Source: Bretschneidera sinensis
Lineage: Eukaryota > Streptophyta > Magnoliopsida > Brassicales > Akaniaceae
Direction: 5' to 3'
Assembly: GCA_023935145.1 (NCBI GenBank)
Contig: CM043698.1
Coordinates: 81,486,001-81,550,000, forward strand
DNA: 64,000 bases
The translations under genes were made by a program, and so were the position numbers. Shown here one piece after another: positions 41,643 to 53,715 of this stretch. The notes under the pieces were generated by a model. It ran no database searches. It was not told where the DNA came from and was given only the letters and a program-made list of their open reading frames with translations. Each line of letters opens with the position of its first letter. The stretch's first letter is position 1.

Positions 41643-44600
41643 TTTTTTTCTCCTAAAAATTAATCACATAAAGTTGTGTACTTGCATATGGAATTAACCA
41701 ACATCTAGTTGCTAATGCAGGAGGAGGAAATCGTTCCTTCCCCATTTTCTAATTCAAATATTCCAAATGGAAGAGTTGGGTCGCCCTTCGTAGATGCCCA
41801 TCCCGACCCAATATCCAACATCTCTCACTCGCACATGATGGGCTTGACATCATTCAAAGGCTATGCTAGACTTTACTTTCCTCATTATATATTCACAATA
41901 TACTTAGCTATCTCTCATTAGTGCGAAAATAGTATATTAAGTCTCATCTCAACTCGCTATGTTAGCTCTTGAGGAAATCAATAATGTAAGAGAGCTGATC
42001 TAGACTTTGTGACATATCTTTTATCATGAAAATCAATTTAATGATATGTGTGTGCTATTCTACAATTCTATTAACTTATGAAAATTTAATATGTCAAATT
42101 TAATGCACAATCTTATCTAATATATACCAACTTAAAAGAAAATCCAAAGATTGTAATTTCAAATAAACTATCAACTACAAAGATCACGTTCGCAAGACTT
42201 TGTGACCATGATCCTATTGTGAATCATATTTAAGTGGAAGCATGTCCAACAATCCTTTAGCTCCATTGAGGTCTTAATAGTTATTTTCGGACTTTGCTAA
42301 TATAGAAGTAGAACAAGCTAGCTATTAACCAACAAATACTTTTAAAACTTTTAGAATTCTTGCTTTACCACATTACTCTTCAAATGCACAATCATTTTTA
42401 TTTTCTATTTTGCCCCTTATAGTGAAAAGAATATGCATGCCTCAATTTCTATTTTATTCTATAGATACATTAAACCTAAACTCACTTAAAATATCTTATC
42501 ACCATAAAGAAGAATTAAGACACTGCAGGGGATGCAACTAAATCACACTCTTATACAATTGCAATCTTATTTATGATACTTGAGTCATCTCCTATTAGCA
42601 ACACGTGAGATGTATAGTAAAATTCATCCCTTTTAATTATCTATAGGTTTATTAGGATCCATTATCTGAACTTTAGTTCACTAAAATTTGTCTCAAATAA
42701 GGACAACCATTCTAGGAGACAATTAAATTCTCATTATCAACAACATTTATTCAATATATTTGGACTTTTTTCAAGGATCATTGATGGCATACAAAGATTT
42801 AATTTATCATTGTAAGCCCAAAGCTTGATAAAATTAGGTAATCTTGCTTGGACGTTTGTCTTAAACTACATGAGCAATTCGCTAGTGAACTCATTCCATG
42901 CACTTTATAAACTACAAAATCATCTAGGCCATTCAATATCCATCTAGAAAACTTCCCTGTAACCAAAGAACGGATTCATACCATTTAACAACTTCCTTCA
43001 TCAAGCAACACACTTTTCAAAGAGACATTTACTGAGGATAAAACATGATCAGCAACTCTTAGTTAGACCAAATGAAAGAACCTATCTCAATTTACTAAAT
43101 GTAAGCCATGCATCTTTTAAGCATGCAATTTTAAAAACTTCTTAAGTCAATACTTATGGAGCACAAACAAGTGACTCTTTACCAATCCTCTGATCACAGG
43201 AGAATCTATTCTCTACAAATCCTTAGTCAACGAGAGAATTTCATTACATTGCTTTTTCAAGGATTTCATGTTCCAGAATATGACAATGATAAGCATATTC
43301 AAGAATACTCTTTGTTAACCTCTCATAGGTGAAAAGGAAAATAATATATTGCTTTCATTTGTCATAATTCAAATGATAGTCATTTCCTAATGGTACAATC
43401 CCATTGGGTGAAAAAATTCTTCACATTCATTAACTAAGTTGAGCTTCACTTCCACTATTCTTAACAATTTTATTTGAAAAATTTAAAGCAGGAGATAGAG
43501 TTTTTCATAAATATTGGTGAATATTAAAATATTTCATGAAAATAATTTTAACATTTTTCATATACTCAATTCCCCACCTTACCAAGAATAAAAGTGACTT
43601 TCACATATTCTCTAAATTACTCAAAATTCTTTATTTGGTCATAGCATATTTAAAACATCACCATAGTGGTGTTCACTTTGCACTTTGAGTCTTTTTGGAC
43701 TGAGCCACTCATTAGTTAGCAAATGAGGTCAATATTAGGGCATTAGTCAAGGATGAGACAACAATCAATAGCTTGAGTTCAATATCTTGCTAATATATTT
43801 CACTTAATTTAAGCGCTTTAGGAAATAAGATAACTCCACCTATCATATTTAGGTCTTTACCACTAGGAATACAATACATTTTACAACGAATCCAATTTAC
43901 CTAGTACTTGGGCTGTTTGAGAATATGTTCCAAATTTTTATTATACCTTGGCAAGAGAATAACCAATTATTCCTAGGACATGGCTTATTCTCATGGATTC
44001 TATCATCCCTTGATTAAGGCATGAGAGAGACTTTTCCTTGTGTTTAGCTCACCGTCATCAAGAGGAGTGAATGCAAAAGACTATTCCTTTTCAATCTCTA
44101 AAAGATGATATAGATTTCTTTCATGCCTATTTCACATAACTGATGTTCTGTTGACCTATTCCACAATCTGGTGTGTCACTCCCGCTAGAATCAAGATTTT
44201 AGGACTATCCCTTAAATTTTAATTGATTTATTGGAAGTGCCACAATAAGAAGTCTCTTAATCCATATGACTAAAAGACTATGTCAATCTCACTCAAACAA
44301 TATATAGAGTAGGGATGCACAAATTTTGCTCTTCTTTATCAATTTCATTTCTTTTTGGCTGGATGTACTAATATTCAGCACACATTTGTTTTAATTCTCT
44401 CTACTTCCAAAATTTTCTTTTATTTCTTCTATTAAATAAGAAGAGAAATTATGACAATTTGAAGTAAGAAAAACATCAACCTTCAAATTTTCCTTCATTT
44501 CTTCTAGTCACTTTGGGTGCATTCACGAGATATATAAACAATTATAGGTTATTTATAATTGCATATTATTGTCTAAAAAGTTTTATTACAATGACCTTAC

Positions 44601-45028
44601 TTCCCTTCAAAGTTGTTTGAATTTCACCTAGCGCATTACTTTGGGAGTTCTAGAATTTTATCCTTCTTCATTACTCCAAGAACATGAATAAAATTCAACT
44701 TATTATGGAACGCAAAATTAGAAACCATATTATTGTACCACTCAAATAGTGCCTTACCAAGGATAAGTAGGGTCAACTACCCCACTTAGCTTTTGAAAAA
44801 AGGCTAATACTATTTATAATTTTAAACTTGTCCCCACAAATATTAGAAATTGTCTAATATTATTATAAATTTCCTCCACAAGTATTAAAAACTATCCGAT
44901 CTTAATTCAATTTTTTCCCAAATATTCAAAAGTTTTGGGTTATATGTAACTTATTTAGCCTTATTGTAAATTTCTCACAAATTGTTCTATGTGTAAAACA
45001 TGTCATCGATGATTATATCACTCAAGTT
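41643..45028. other. AT-rich stretch with no recognised gene
   Basis: I see short frames only. The 70-aa frame at 41709 has no recognisable motif. No LTR pair, TIR or splice pattern could be supported. It may be old, decayed repeat DNA. Confidence 0.5.
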
Positions 45029-45030
45029 TT

Positions 45031-45060
<30 letters not shown>
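45029..45060. repeat. (TA)n microsatellite
   Basis: About 16 TA units in a row. Confidence 0.9.
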
Positions 45061-45065
<5 letters not shown>

Positions 45066-46769
45066 CTACTAACTTTCCCCTTAAGGCACAAATTAACAAT
45101 GTGTCCAAACTATTTTAGGGCCAAAAGTCTCTAGATATTTAATTTTATATAAAAAACAAAAAGAGTAATAAGGTAATTCAATAAACCTATTTATTTATTT
45201 ATTAAGGTAGGAAAACTTTGCGATTTATGATTGACTGGTGATGCCACTATCGTTGGAATCAGAGTCCGATGATCCACAATCTCACATCGGTTGAATGGCT
45301 AGCCACCCTGATATGCCACCCATGTGAAAGGTAGGGACTCAGCTTAGATCCACAATTTTTCAATGAGTATTACCAAAAACCACCACTACCAAAAATGTTA
45401 AGATCTATCAATTGGATACATGATTATGTCCAAATTAGACATATGCTCCCCACATGTCATTAGCTGCACGTTCCTCACATGTCGTTAACTGCACATGCCC
45501 CACGTGATGTCAGCCACACATGGAATTTTATTCTCGACCACTATTTGCTTGGGTAGATGAGGGAGAAAAAATTGAAATGCCCAAAAAATCCCTACTTTGA
45601 TGTCGTGGCAGGGAGGAATCAATTGTCATTTTGATTATAAAAAAAGGTTAATGCACAATACTAATTTGTGCCTTAAATGAGACAAATTAACATTTCACCT
45701 AAATATATAATATTTATATTAATTTACAGTTTACACCAACCTACTAGCAAAAAAATTTTGACCCATCACTAGTTTTGTCAACATATATCGGCTTCGGGCG
45801 AACTAGAATGAGAAAGAAAAAACCCCATTCTTTAGCAGCAAAATTGAAAACCTCTCTTGTCCGTTAGCAAAGTGTTGTATTACAATGAATAATTTTAGCT
45901 TATCACGCGTTAATTTCCAGTAAATATCGACTGGAAATACTGCATTTTAGTTAGGTTTCTATCTTGCCAACAATTCACAAACTTCAACTTCTTATAATAG
46001 CCAATAAAAAAATCAATGTCCTTATTTTTTTAGAAAGAAAAAAAAAAGAATTCAGAGACTCTTCACTAGTTTATCATTACATGTGTTTGTACCAAAAATA
46101 AAAATGTTGTGCCATTTCTTGATTGGGCCACGTGGAAAGGTCCTAGCAAGCAAGAGAGAAGACAGCTAGAACAAGAAGTTAATTAAGATAAGATGATCAA
46201 TCGTCAAAAAGCCCGTGAAACAAGAACTTTTTAAAAGGAGAAGTTTGAGGGGCGACATCGAGACAAGTTGTGTAACTCGAGGGCTTGAGATTATAGACTC
46301 GAGGGAACCTTCTTTACCTTAGCCTCGAGCATAATGGATGAGTCATAACTATAACTCTGGCTATTCAATGATTAATGACAATCCAAGAGTGGTGCATTTA
46401 ACTATCTAAGATAAAAGTGGCCACAATTAAATACAACCTATGTAGTGGAGTTAAAGATTTTGACATGTGGCATGTTCAACGCATTTAGTCAAGAACACAT
46501 GAGGAAGTGAAAACATGGGAGACTATTGGGAATTATCAACACAACTATCTAAGCATGAAGCAGTATAAGTAGTAGCATAATTAATCATAAGACACACAAA
46601 CAATCATCAAACCTCTTTTCTGCATTTACTTTTCTTTACATCCCAATAGCAGTAGCTGAAGTTGTAATGGTAGCATTAATTTCCCTTCTTCATACCTATT
46701 CTTTGTCTCAAAGTTGATCCATGCTAGGGCTGTACTAAAGGCTTGGCCAACATTACAATAAGCACGAAG
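45061..46769. other. Non-coding stretch, part of it duplicated at 53668-54820
   Basis: No gene recognised. 45812-46085 is homologous to the sequence around the Tork solo LTR at 53716-54614 (CCTCTCTTGTCC, TATTA-AATGA, CTTCAACTTCTTATAA, ACTCTTCAC-AGTTTATCA). 46450-46620 looks like an LTR leader (TATAAGTAGTAGCATAATTA then ACACACAAACAATCATCAA), but no partner was seen. Confidence 0.45.
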
Positions 46770-47599
46770 AATATTGTAACGACCAAATTCGAGTTGGCCA
46801 CCCCCAAGACGTGTCGTCACTTTTTGAAATCCCAACACGACACATATATGCACAACATAAAAATGCTAACTGAAATTATCTATATACATAAATCTTCAAC
46901 CTTCAACAGGGGAGTTATATTATTAAGATCGCAACTGAAACATTATATACAACATATTATGCATGAATATTTACAAAAAAAAATAATTCTTTCTATTAGT
47001 CTGAGAATGTTGACCACGTAGCTTGCAGATAATAACTCGGTAATCTCAGCTCACCAATCTATTTGTCCTACCTACTATTTCAAATTATTTAACAATGAAT
47101 TAAATTTACTAGAAGTATTCAATTTGTAGAACTCCAATCACATCTTATAATTCAATTGTTCAAATAGCCTTCCAATATTCATTATCTCATATAACTTGAT
47201 AATAGCATTCTATTTTCACTACTCATATCATAATCCTCATCATTTATCAGTCTCTTCTTAAGTTAATCATAAAATATATCAATCTTTCTTCTCATATATT
47301 TAATCATCTTGAGACTAACAATTCAACTTAATAATTACTTCGTTATAAAGTTCACATCATATAATCAATCACTCAAATAATTCTTATCATATCATACTTT
47401 CATATTTCTCTTTCCTTGTATTCGTCTCTCTGTGAGACTAATTCATCTATCAATAAATTCACAATCAAGAATAATACTTTAGCATCTCAAGTAATAATAA
47501 TCAATATTTAAAACAAATGCAATGCATGAATTGAAATTATCATATCATTTCATATTATCATTTGGGAATGTCTTCCCATATGTCGACATATTTTAGCTT

Positions 47600-47940
47600 A
47601 GACTGACTGCCTTCCCGGTTCTTTTATTTCCAGCATATACTAGTTGTCACAGTTCTTTTATTTCATTTAAATCGGTTGCCTTTTCGGTCTTTTATTTCCA
47701 GCATATACCGACTATCACGGTTCTTTTATTTTATTTAGACCGGCTTCCTTCTCGGTTCTTTTATTTTCAGCATATACTGGCTATCACGGTTCTTTTATTT
47801 TATGTATTGGTTATCATGGTTCTTTTATTTCGTTTAGACCGGCTACCTTCCCGGTTCTTTTATTTCTAGCATATACCGGTTTTCACGGTTCTTTTACTTC
47901 ATTTAGACCGACTACCTTCCCGGTTCTTTTCATTTCATGC
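47600..47940 (-). repeat. Minisatellite inside T1 LTR, about 69-bp units
   Basis: CAGCATATAC recurs near 47631, 47700, 47768 and 47870. Each unit has two half-repeats with CGGTTCTTTTATTT. The T1 3' LTR has only about two units at 27060-27150, so copy number varies within the family. Confidence 0.8.
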
Positions 47941-48710
47941 ATATGCATATGAACAATAATACGAAATATGTATATGAGCAATAATATAAAAACAAGCATA
48001 CATTCAAACATTCAACTTAGCTATCCAGCTCTTTCTCAAAATTATTATTTTTATCATATGCATTAAATTATCTCCTCATGTATCATATCAAATTCAATCG
48101 TAGCTTGTCAAGAATTTCATTTATACTTTCATTATGTATTTAATCAACTCATTATTTCAATAATGTTACTTCTCATATAATAAATCTTTAACATATCAAT
48201 TATTCCTATCATATCCATAAACTAACTTTCATATATCATCAAAATCATAGTTTAATAATTAATTCAAATATCATCACTTTATATTTCATATTTATCTCGA
48301 TTATTAAAAGTAAATCAAACTCAGCACGTAACACTTAAGCTACCCATGGATCACCTCCTTGCCTTTCTTGCTCCTTTCAGCAATTCCACCTAATTGCTTA
48401 TCGTCAACACTTGACATAATATTTATATTAAAATTTCTAATTTATTCTTCAATTTTTCCGTAACTCATACCTTTAAATTTCTACATGAAATTCTAGGTAT
48501 TTTCATGTATACTAAATTTCAAAAAATAAAATTCACATTATTACCTTTATTTTTCTTAGAGCTTTCCTCGACTCTCTTTAAAATTCTCCCGTAAACCCTT
48601 TCAACCTTTCTTTCAGTCCCCAAGTGGTTAAAGAAATAGAGTAATTTGAATTGAAGAAAGAAGAAAACCAAACAGGATTTGGTAAGAAATATCAAAATAA
48701 AATAAAAAAG

Positions 48711-48715
48711 TATGC

Positions 48716-48770
<55 letters not shown>
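48711..48770. repeat. Compound (TG)n(TA)n microsatellite
   Basis: About 14 TG units followed by about 14 TA units inside the T1 solo LTR. The 60-aa frame across it is an artefact. Confidence 0.9.
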
Positions 48771-48772
<2 letters not shown>

Positions 48773-49072
48773 CTGCTCCCCGTCGTTTCTCATGCCCTGT
48801 TGTTTAACATGCAAAAGTTGCATGTTACTTTAACAACACCTAGACTCCAGGTGTTGTCCATGGTTGTTTTTTTTTTTTTTTTTTTTGACAACGTCCACTT
48901 TTTTTTCTTTTTTTTCTTCTCTTTGTAACAACGTCTAGATCTCTTTTTTTCTTTAAAAGAATTATTTTATTCAATAATAAATCTTTCACATATATATATT
49001 ATTTTAATTCTATGTCATATTTATCAAATTACTTCTTGACCCATATTTTAAGAACATGGGTATTATAAATAT

Positions 49073-50304
49073 GTACTTGGTGCTTTGAGGTTTTAACCCT
49101 GTAAACCCTTCATATCAAAGTTACTTTAAATATTAATAATTTGAGTTTGTTGTTATTGCACAATTATTATTTATTATGTTCATTAATTGTTAAATTAAAT
49201 TCATTTTCTTGAATTTATCATGACATATCGTAAAATCCTCTTAATTGAAGCAGTACTGAACCCATCTAGAGAAGTATTGTTCCAATCAAGTCCACCTGAA
49301 CTATAATTGACGAATAAATTAAATCTTGCACTAACAATATGTAATCCTCAATATATCTAAATAATTGCACCAAAATAAACAAAAACTAAGAGCACTGGAT
49401 GAATAGTTGTCTAAGTTAACAATGTATTTTGCTGCACTTTATGACAACAATATCTAATGTCTAAATCTTTTCTCTCTTTCTTTTTTCTTCATGGCATACT
49501 CTCTGTATAATATAAAGCAACAGTTTTGAAAAGATGCTTCATTGGCTCACAAAAAAATTTAACTCTTCCAATAATCAAAAAGGGTAAAGTACATCTTACA
49601 TATTACTTGTGCGTGAATTCATTTGAGATATCACCAATAAATGGGCCTTGATTGGTTGTCTCATTTAAGGAGCATGTATTTGAATGTATCGATTTTGGCT
49701 AAAAACTAAATGGACTGATCTGTCTTTCTACCAAGACATTGAAAACATGATACCTTAATATGGTATTAAATCTAGCTATCAGATCTTTGTTATTACTTTT
49801 GAAGGCTATGAATGATAATGAATATGCACATGCATGTTGAATCATAACAACAAAATATACTTGAAGTTGATTTGATGTGTAAGTTGTTCATGTTGGTGGC
49901 TTAGGCTGTTTTGTGATGAGTCTGCAGATGATGTTGTAGTTACGGCATTATTTAACAATTAGCAATAAAAAGTACTCTCTTGCGTTTCAAAAAAAAAAAA
50001 ATTTATTACATTGATTTCATATATGTCATGTGTTATGTTTCTTGAAATCTCTGAAGTTGAATTCCACGAAATCGTTGACTGTTACAGATCTTGCAATTAA
50101 AGTCCACTTCTCTCTCTAAACTGAAAACACTTGCAATTAGGAACTCCAAGAAACAATCTTGCTTCAACTATTGAATATCAGATACTGAGAATCATAGAGA
50201 ATGATAAATCCTATGAAGATAATCCACATAATATAGGACAACTTAGAGATTATTTTAAGTACACTGAACTTAAAAACTGCACAAACACAGAGATTAACTT
50301 ATTC
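49073..50304. other. Host-like non-coding DNA, partly duplicated 3' flank of the MADS gene
   Basis: 49400-49600 aligns with 51070-51250 (TTTATG-CAACAATGTCT, GCATCAT-AGCTCACAA, TAATCAAAA-GAGTAA). 50230-50304 aligns with 51265-51410. This is the downstream flank of the MADS gene present twice. No gene lies in it. Confidence 0.55.
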
Positions 50305-50530
50305 ACCCTCAAGGAAAAAACCCATTAGAGCATATGCATTAGGATTGGTAGCCCCAAAAGTTTTGTGGTGCTTTTCACAATGCTAGTGGCAAAGTTTTTT
50401 AATGCAGTAATATGGAATTTCAAAGCTCATTATGCGCCACCAAAATGTACTGAAGTAGATTTTGTATAGGACAACTTATATGAAGTTCCTTACATAAAGT
50501 TCGTGAAGTCACCTTTAAAATTTTCACATT
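50305..50530 (-). pseudogene. Relic of a second MADS-gene 3' end
   Basis: On the minus strand, CTTTTGGGGCT then CTCTAATGG and TTTCCTTGAGGGTGAATAA line up with CTTTTGGTGGCTGGTCTAATGAC and CTCCCTTGAAGGTGAATAA at the end of the MADS gene (51448-51406). The rest of this relic is too diverged or truncated to read. With the duplicated flank at 49400-50304, it shows a former tandem duplication. Confidence 0.45.
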
Positions 50531-50565
50531 TACAACAATACTCTCTATAAAGAAGTTCGTCTAAG

Positions 50566-50744
50566 TTATGGCCTTTTGAATATCGATCTGGAACTCAAGG
50601 AAAGTTTTCCTTTTAAACTCCGAAGCCTCACAAACCTGCACTCTTCTTTATCTGGAACCCGGAGTTGCAAATTCACTTTGAACGGTTGAAGTGCCAGGTT
50701 GACCTTCTCATCCTCAACTTTGTACATACTTGGGGGACATCCCA
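50566..50744 (-). CDS. Candidate last exon of an unrecognised host gene
   Basis: On the minus strand, ACATTTGCAG at 50754-50745 looks like a 3' splice site. It is followed by an open frame encoding GCPPSMYKVEDEKVNLALQP, then LQLRVPDKEECRFVRLRSLK and SLSSRSIFKRP-stop. The composition is protein-like (mixed charged and hydrophobic), unlike the AT-rich surroundings. No upstream exon was identified and I do not recognise the family. It could equally be a gene fragment. Confidence 0.4.
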
Positions 50745-51415
50745 CTGCAAATGTTGTATAATTAAGATAGACGAAAATAGAGCAAGAGTACAATAATATA
50801 TTGAAAAAAAAAAATTCTCTTAGTAAAATAGAAAAGCCGGGAGATAAATAATTAAACTATCATAGGAAAATTGCCCTCACGTAAAGTTTTTTTGTTTCCA
50901 TCAATTCTCTGCTAAATTTATACCCACATGTTGACATCAAAAAATAATCCATGGGAGATTTGATATTTTCATTTTCATTACGACATTCTAATGTGCAAGA
51001 AATCTTTTTGGCACGTAATTATCTCATTTCCCAATAATAAATAAGAAATGTAAATTGAGTTAAGCATAAGGATCACAGCATTACAATATGATCTGCTCCA
51101 TTTTATGGCAACAATGTCTGATGTGTGATAAAGCTTAATTTATGTGATTTACTTTGTACGATAATTAAGAAGCAAAATTTTCCAAAATGTGCATCATCAG
51201 CTCACAATCATCTCATCCTCTTGTAATCAAAATGAGTAATGTAAATTGAAGTTGAAATATTATAGGGCAACATAGGGAATATTCTAACTACATTGAACTT
51301 AAAATAAGGGAAGCAACTGTGTGCTATTATCACAAACTAAAACATAAAAAATGCATCAAATTAAAAGAAATCCCTTAAGGCACTGAAAACCACATTTAAG
51401 ACTTATTATTCACCT

Positions 51416-52230
51416 TCAAGGGAGGAAGTCATTAGACCAGCCACCAAAAGGTATAATCACGTTTTCCCAACCAAAGCCAAGCTTCTGTGAGTTCATCATT
51501 TCCATTAACCACGACTGCCTCTGCATTGTCTCCATGTTCATCTCAAAACTCTGCCTCCGATCTGCATGCAAGGTCTGGTCTACCCTACTTAGGATTGCAT
51601 CCGAGGTTGTTGCTGTTCTCACTGCTGGTTGTGGTGCTGCCGCTGTCAGTGCTGGTGCTGCTGTCCATGCTGGTGGTGCTGGTGATACTGTTGTTGTCAA
51701 TTCTGGTGGTGGTGGTGATGCTGCTGCAGGTACAATGTCCACTTGAGCAGAAGCCAAATTTCTCTTCAACAACTCCCTCCTTCTGAGAACCTCCTCCAAG
51801 TGTTTCTCAGTCAACCAGCAAGATCATTCAAATCCATAATGTTGAGGTCTTCCAAGCCTTTTCCAACAAGGCTCTGGAACATAACATGTTTCATCTCATT
51901 CTCACGATTGTCTTTTCGTTGTTTCATGAGTTGATGATTTGATTTGGTGATCCTTTTCCTGAGAAAACTTTCTTGGTTAATCATCATTCTGTTTCGGTCC
52001 ATCTGAGGCATCTTTTTAAAATCATTAAGCACGCGATGGACTCCCAAAAGCGAAGACCACACTTCAAGTTGAGAGTCATAAGGACTGTAAATGATGGCAC
52101 ATGCAGTAACGTTGCAGAGGGTGCTAAGTTTTCTAACCATATTCATCAGACCCTTCTTCCTTTTCTTGAAGATAGACTTTATGGCAGAATCATTTGTGAT
52201 GTACTCGAGTTTCACTTTCCTTCTAGTCAT
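51416..52230 (-). pseudogene. Type I (M-gamma) MADS-box transcription factor, AGL80-like, with frameshift
   Basis: The start is MTRRKVKLEYITNDSA at 52230, not the upstream in-frame ATG at 52293, because the MADS domain begins there and a TATA box lies about 75 bp upstream. Residues 1-60 form the MADS domain (FKKRKKGLM, LSTLCNVTACAIIYSPYD), which binds DNA. Next are EVWSSLLGVHRVLNDFKKMP, FLRKRITKSNHQLMKQRKDN and LNIMDLNDLAG-stop, typical of the M-gamma class that acts in the female gametophyte and endosperm. The TGA at 51811 results from one missing base; after it the frame continues LTEKHLEEVLRRRELLKRNL, a Pro/Ala-rich stretch, and FGWENVIIPFGGWSNDFLP to a TGA at 51416. Intronless, as usual. 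A truncated 139-aa product is possible. Confidence 0.85.
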
Positions 52231-52303
52231 GGATAATAAAAAGATTGGAAAAATTAGATTGAAATTGAAAGATTTGTGTGGTTTTTTTCCCAAACAGCCT
52301 ATG

Positions 52304-52313
52304 CTTTATATAG
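52304..52313 (-). promoter_or_regulatory. TATA box of the MADS gene
   Basis: CTATATAAAG on the minus strand, about 75 bp upstream of the chosen ATG. No other element could be assigned. Confidence 0.55.
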
Positions 52314-52460
52314 AGTTTGAGATTCCAAAATTATTGAAAACTTCATTACAAAGATGGGTGCTCAAATCAACGTCATTTATAGAAATGTTGTTAAAACGGG
52401 ATATGGTGAAATCGGAGGATTGGTGCATAGAGTTGCAATGCATTGAGACAACTTAATTTG

Positions 52461-53710
52461 GTGAGTTGGTGGAGTTTTTATTTGGTATCTAGCATGAATG
52501 ACAAAATCTAAGATTGAATCATTACCATTGGTCTGCATGATTGCTCGTCTATATACATTGAATTGTTTTCTCTTGATGTTCAGGTTATGAGGTAATATGA
52601 ATTTTGAAGCATTCTATCTGTTAAGACACAAACATTTGAAATGTCATCTCTTGGTATTTTCCAATTCCAATCTGGAAGCATCACATTTTTGTAAAACAAT
52701 AGTTTTACATAGAGAATTAAAATACCAGCTTTCAATGACAGTAAGGATTTAGACCGCGATAATCTTTAGCATCGCTCAAAAATAAATTTTCATACTTCAT
52801 ATGCTTAACTAGAAACCTTACTCCGGTACATTTAACTTTATTTTTTAAGAAAAAAAATTGCATGTTTAGAGGAACTGCAACAATTGGTATGTTAATTAAC
52901 CATATGCAGTTTAGATACATGCTAATTAGATATTGCAATTTTGCAACGTTTTTAATATGAGGGACACTAAATTATGTGAACTGATATGGTTAAGTTTATC
53001 TTTACTGCAATAACTCAAGTGGAAGAGGTTGAGATTACTAATATGGTAAAACCTTAAATCTTATTTTTTGAAAAATGAGTTTAATAAGTTTATAATTTTA
53101 CCTATATTTCATCAACGGTTTAAAATTTATTAAATGTAAGAAAACTAGAGCTTAGATCATATGTGAGAATTTATTAAAACATGTTGATTTTTTGTAAATG
53201 TAAAATTCTCTTGAATAATACGTGTTCTAAATAAGTTTATCTAACGGATAAACATACATCATGTGACATATGCTTTAAATGTGTTCCGTAAACCCTTTTG
53301 GTTTCCAAAAAATGACATGAAATTGGGATCCTACAACCTATCTAATCAGATCACTCTTTACATAGAAGTAATTTCTTATTTAATTAAGGAGAACTGGAGG
53401 GGTTGATCGAAGGCCTCCTTTGTGAAATGTTTCTAGCCCCAACAACACTGAATCAATCAAAACAATATCAAGTAATGGAAGACAAACCGCAGGGATGATC
53501 TTCAAATCTCCTAATCAATAATATCTTTAAGTTCGAGTATATGTTAAGAGATTGTGCACTTTGCCTTTAGCATCTTATAGCGGATATGTGACACTAGAAT
53601 CCCAAATTCGTAGAACAAGTGGCCGAGTGAAAATTTCTATTACATTGGGGTGGTAAGGAAATTAACCTAACAGATACCCATTTTTTAACAAAAATTAAAA
53701 TCCTCTCTTG
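52461..53710. other. Upstream flank of the MADS gene, no recognised gene
   Basis: AT-rich, with short frames only. The end (53668-53710) is part of the segment duplicated at 45812-46085. Confidence 0.5.
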
Positions 53711-53715
53711 TCCAT

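Larger units (their letters stand above)
46775..49067 (-). repeat. T1 solo LTR on the minus strand (2293 bp)
   Basis: Plus-strand start TGTAACGACCAAATTCGAG and end CATGGGTATTATA match, in reverse, the end and start of the T1 LTRs. Perfect AATAT duplications flank it (46770-46774 and 49068-49072). No internal domain is present. It holds a minisatellite (47600-47940) and a compound (TG)n(TA)n run (48711-48770). It gives the intact T1 LTR, which let me align the Copia-1 insertion site at 27363. Confidence 0.95.

Noticed and set aside
45270..45300. AATCTCACATCGGTTG resembles the upstream element (RTCCCACATCG) of plant snRNA promoters
   Set aside because: No TATA box at the right distance and no U-snRNA sequence follows. 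The word is frequent in plant repeats.
51487..51786. Plus-strand ORFs of 70-99 aa opposite the MADS gene
   Set aside because: They are antisense shadows of the Pro/Ala-rich MADS C-terminal region (repeated GGTGCTG words).
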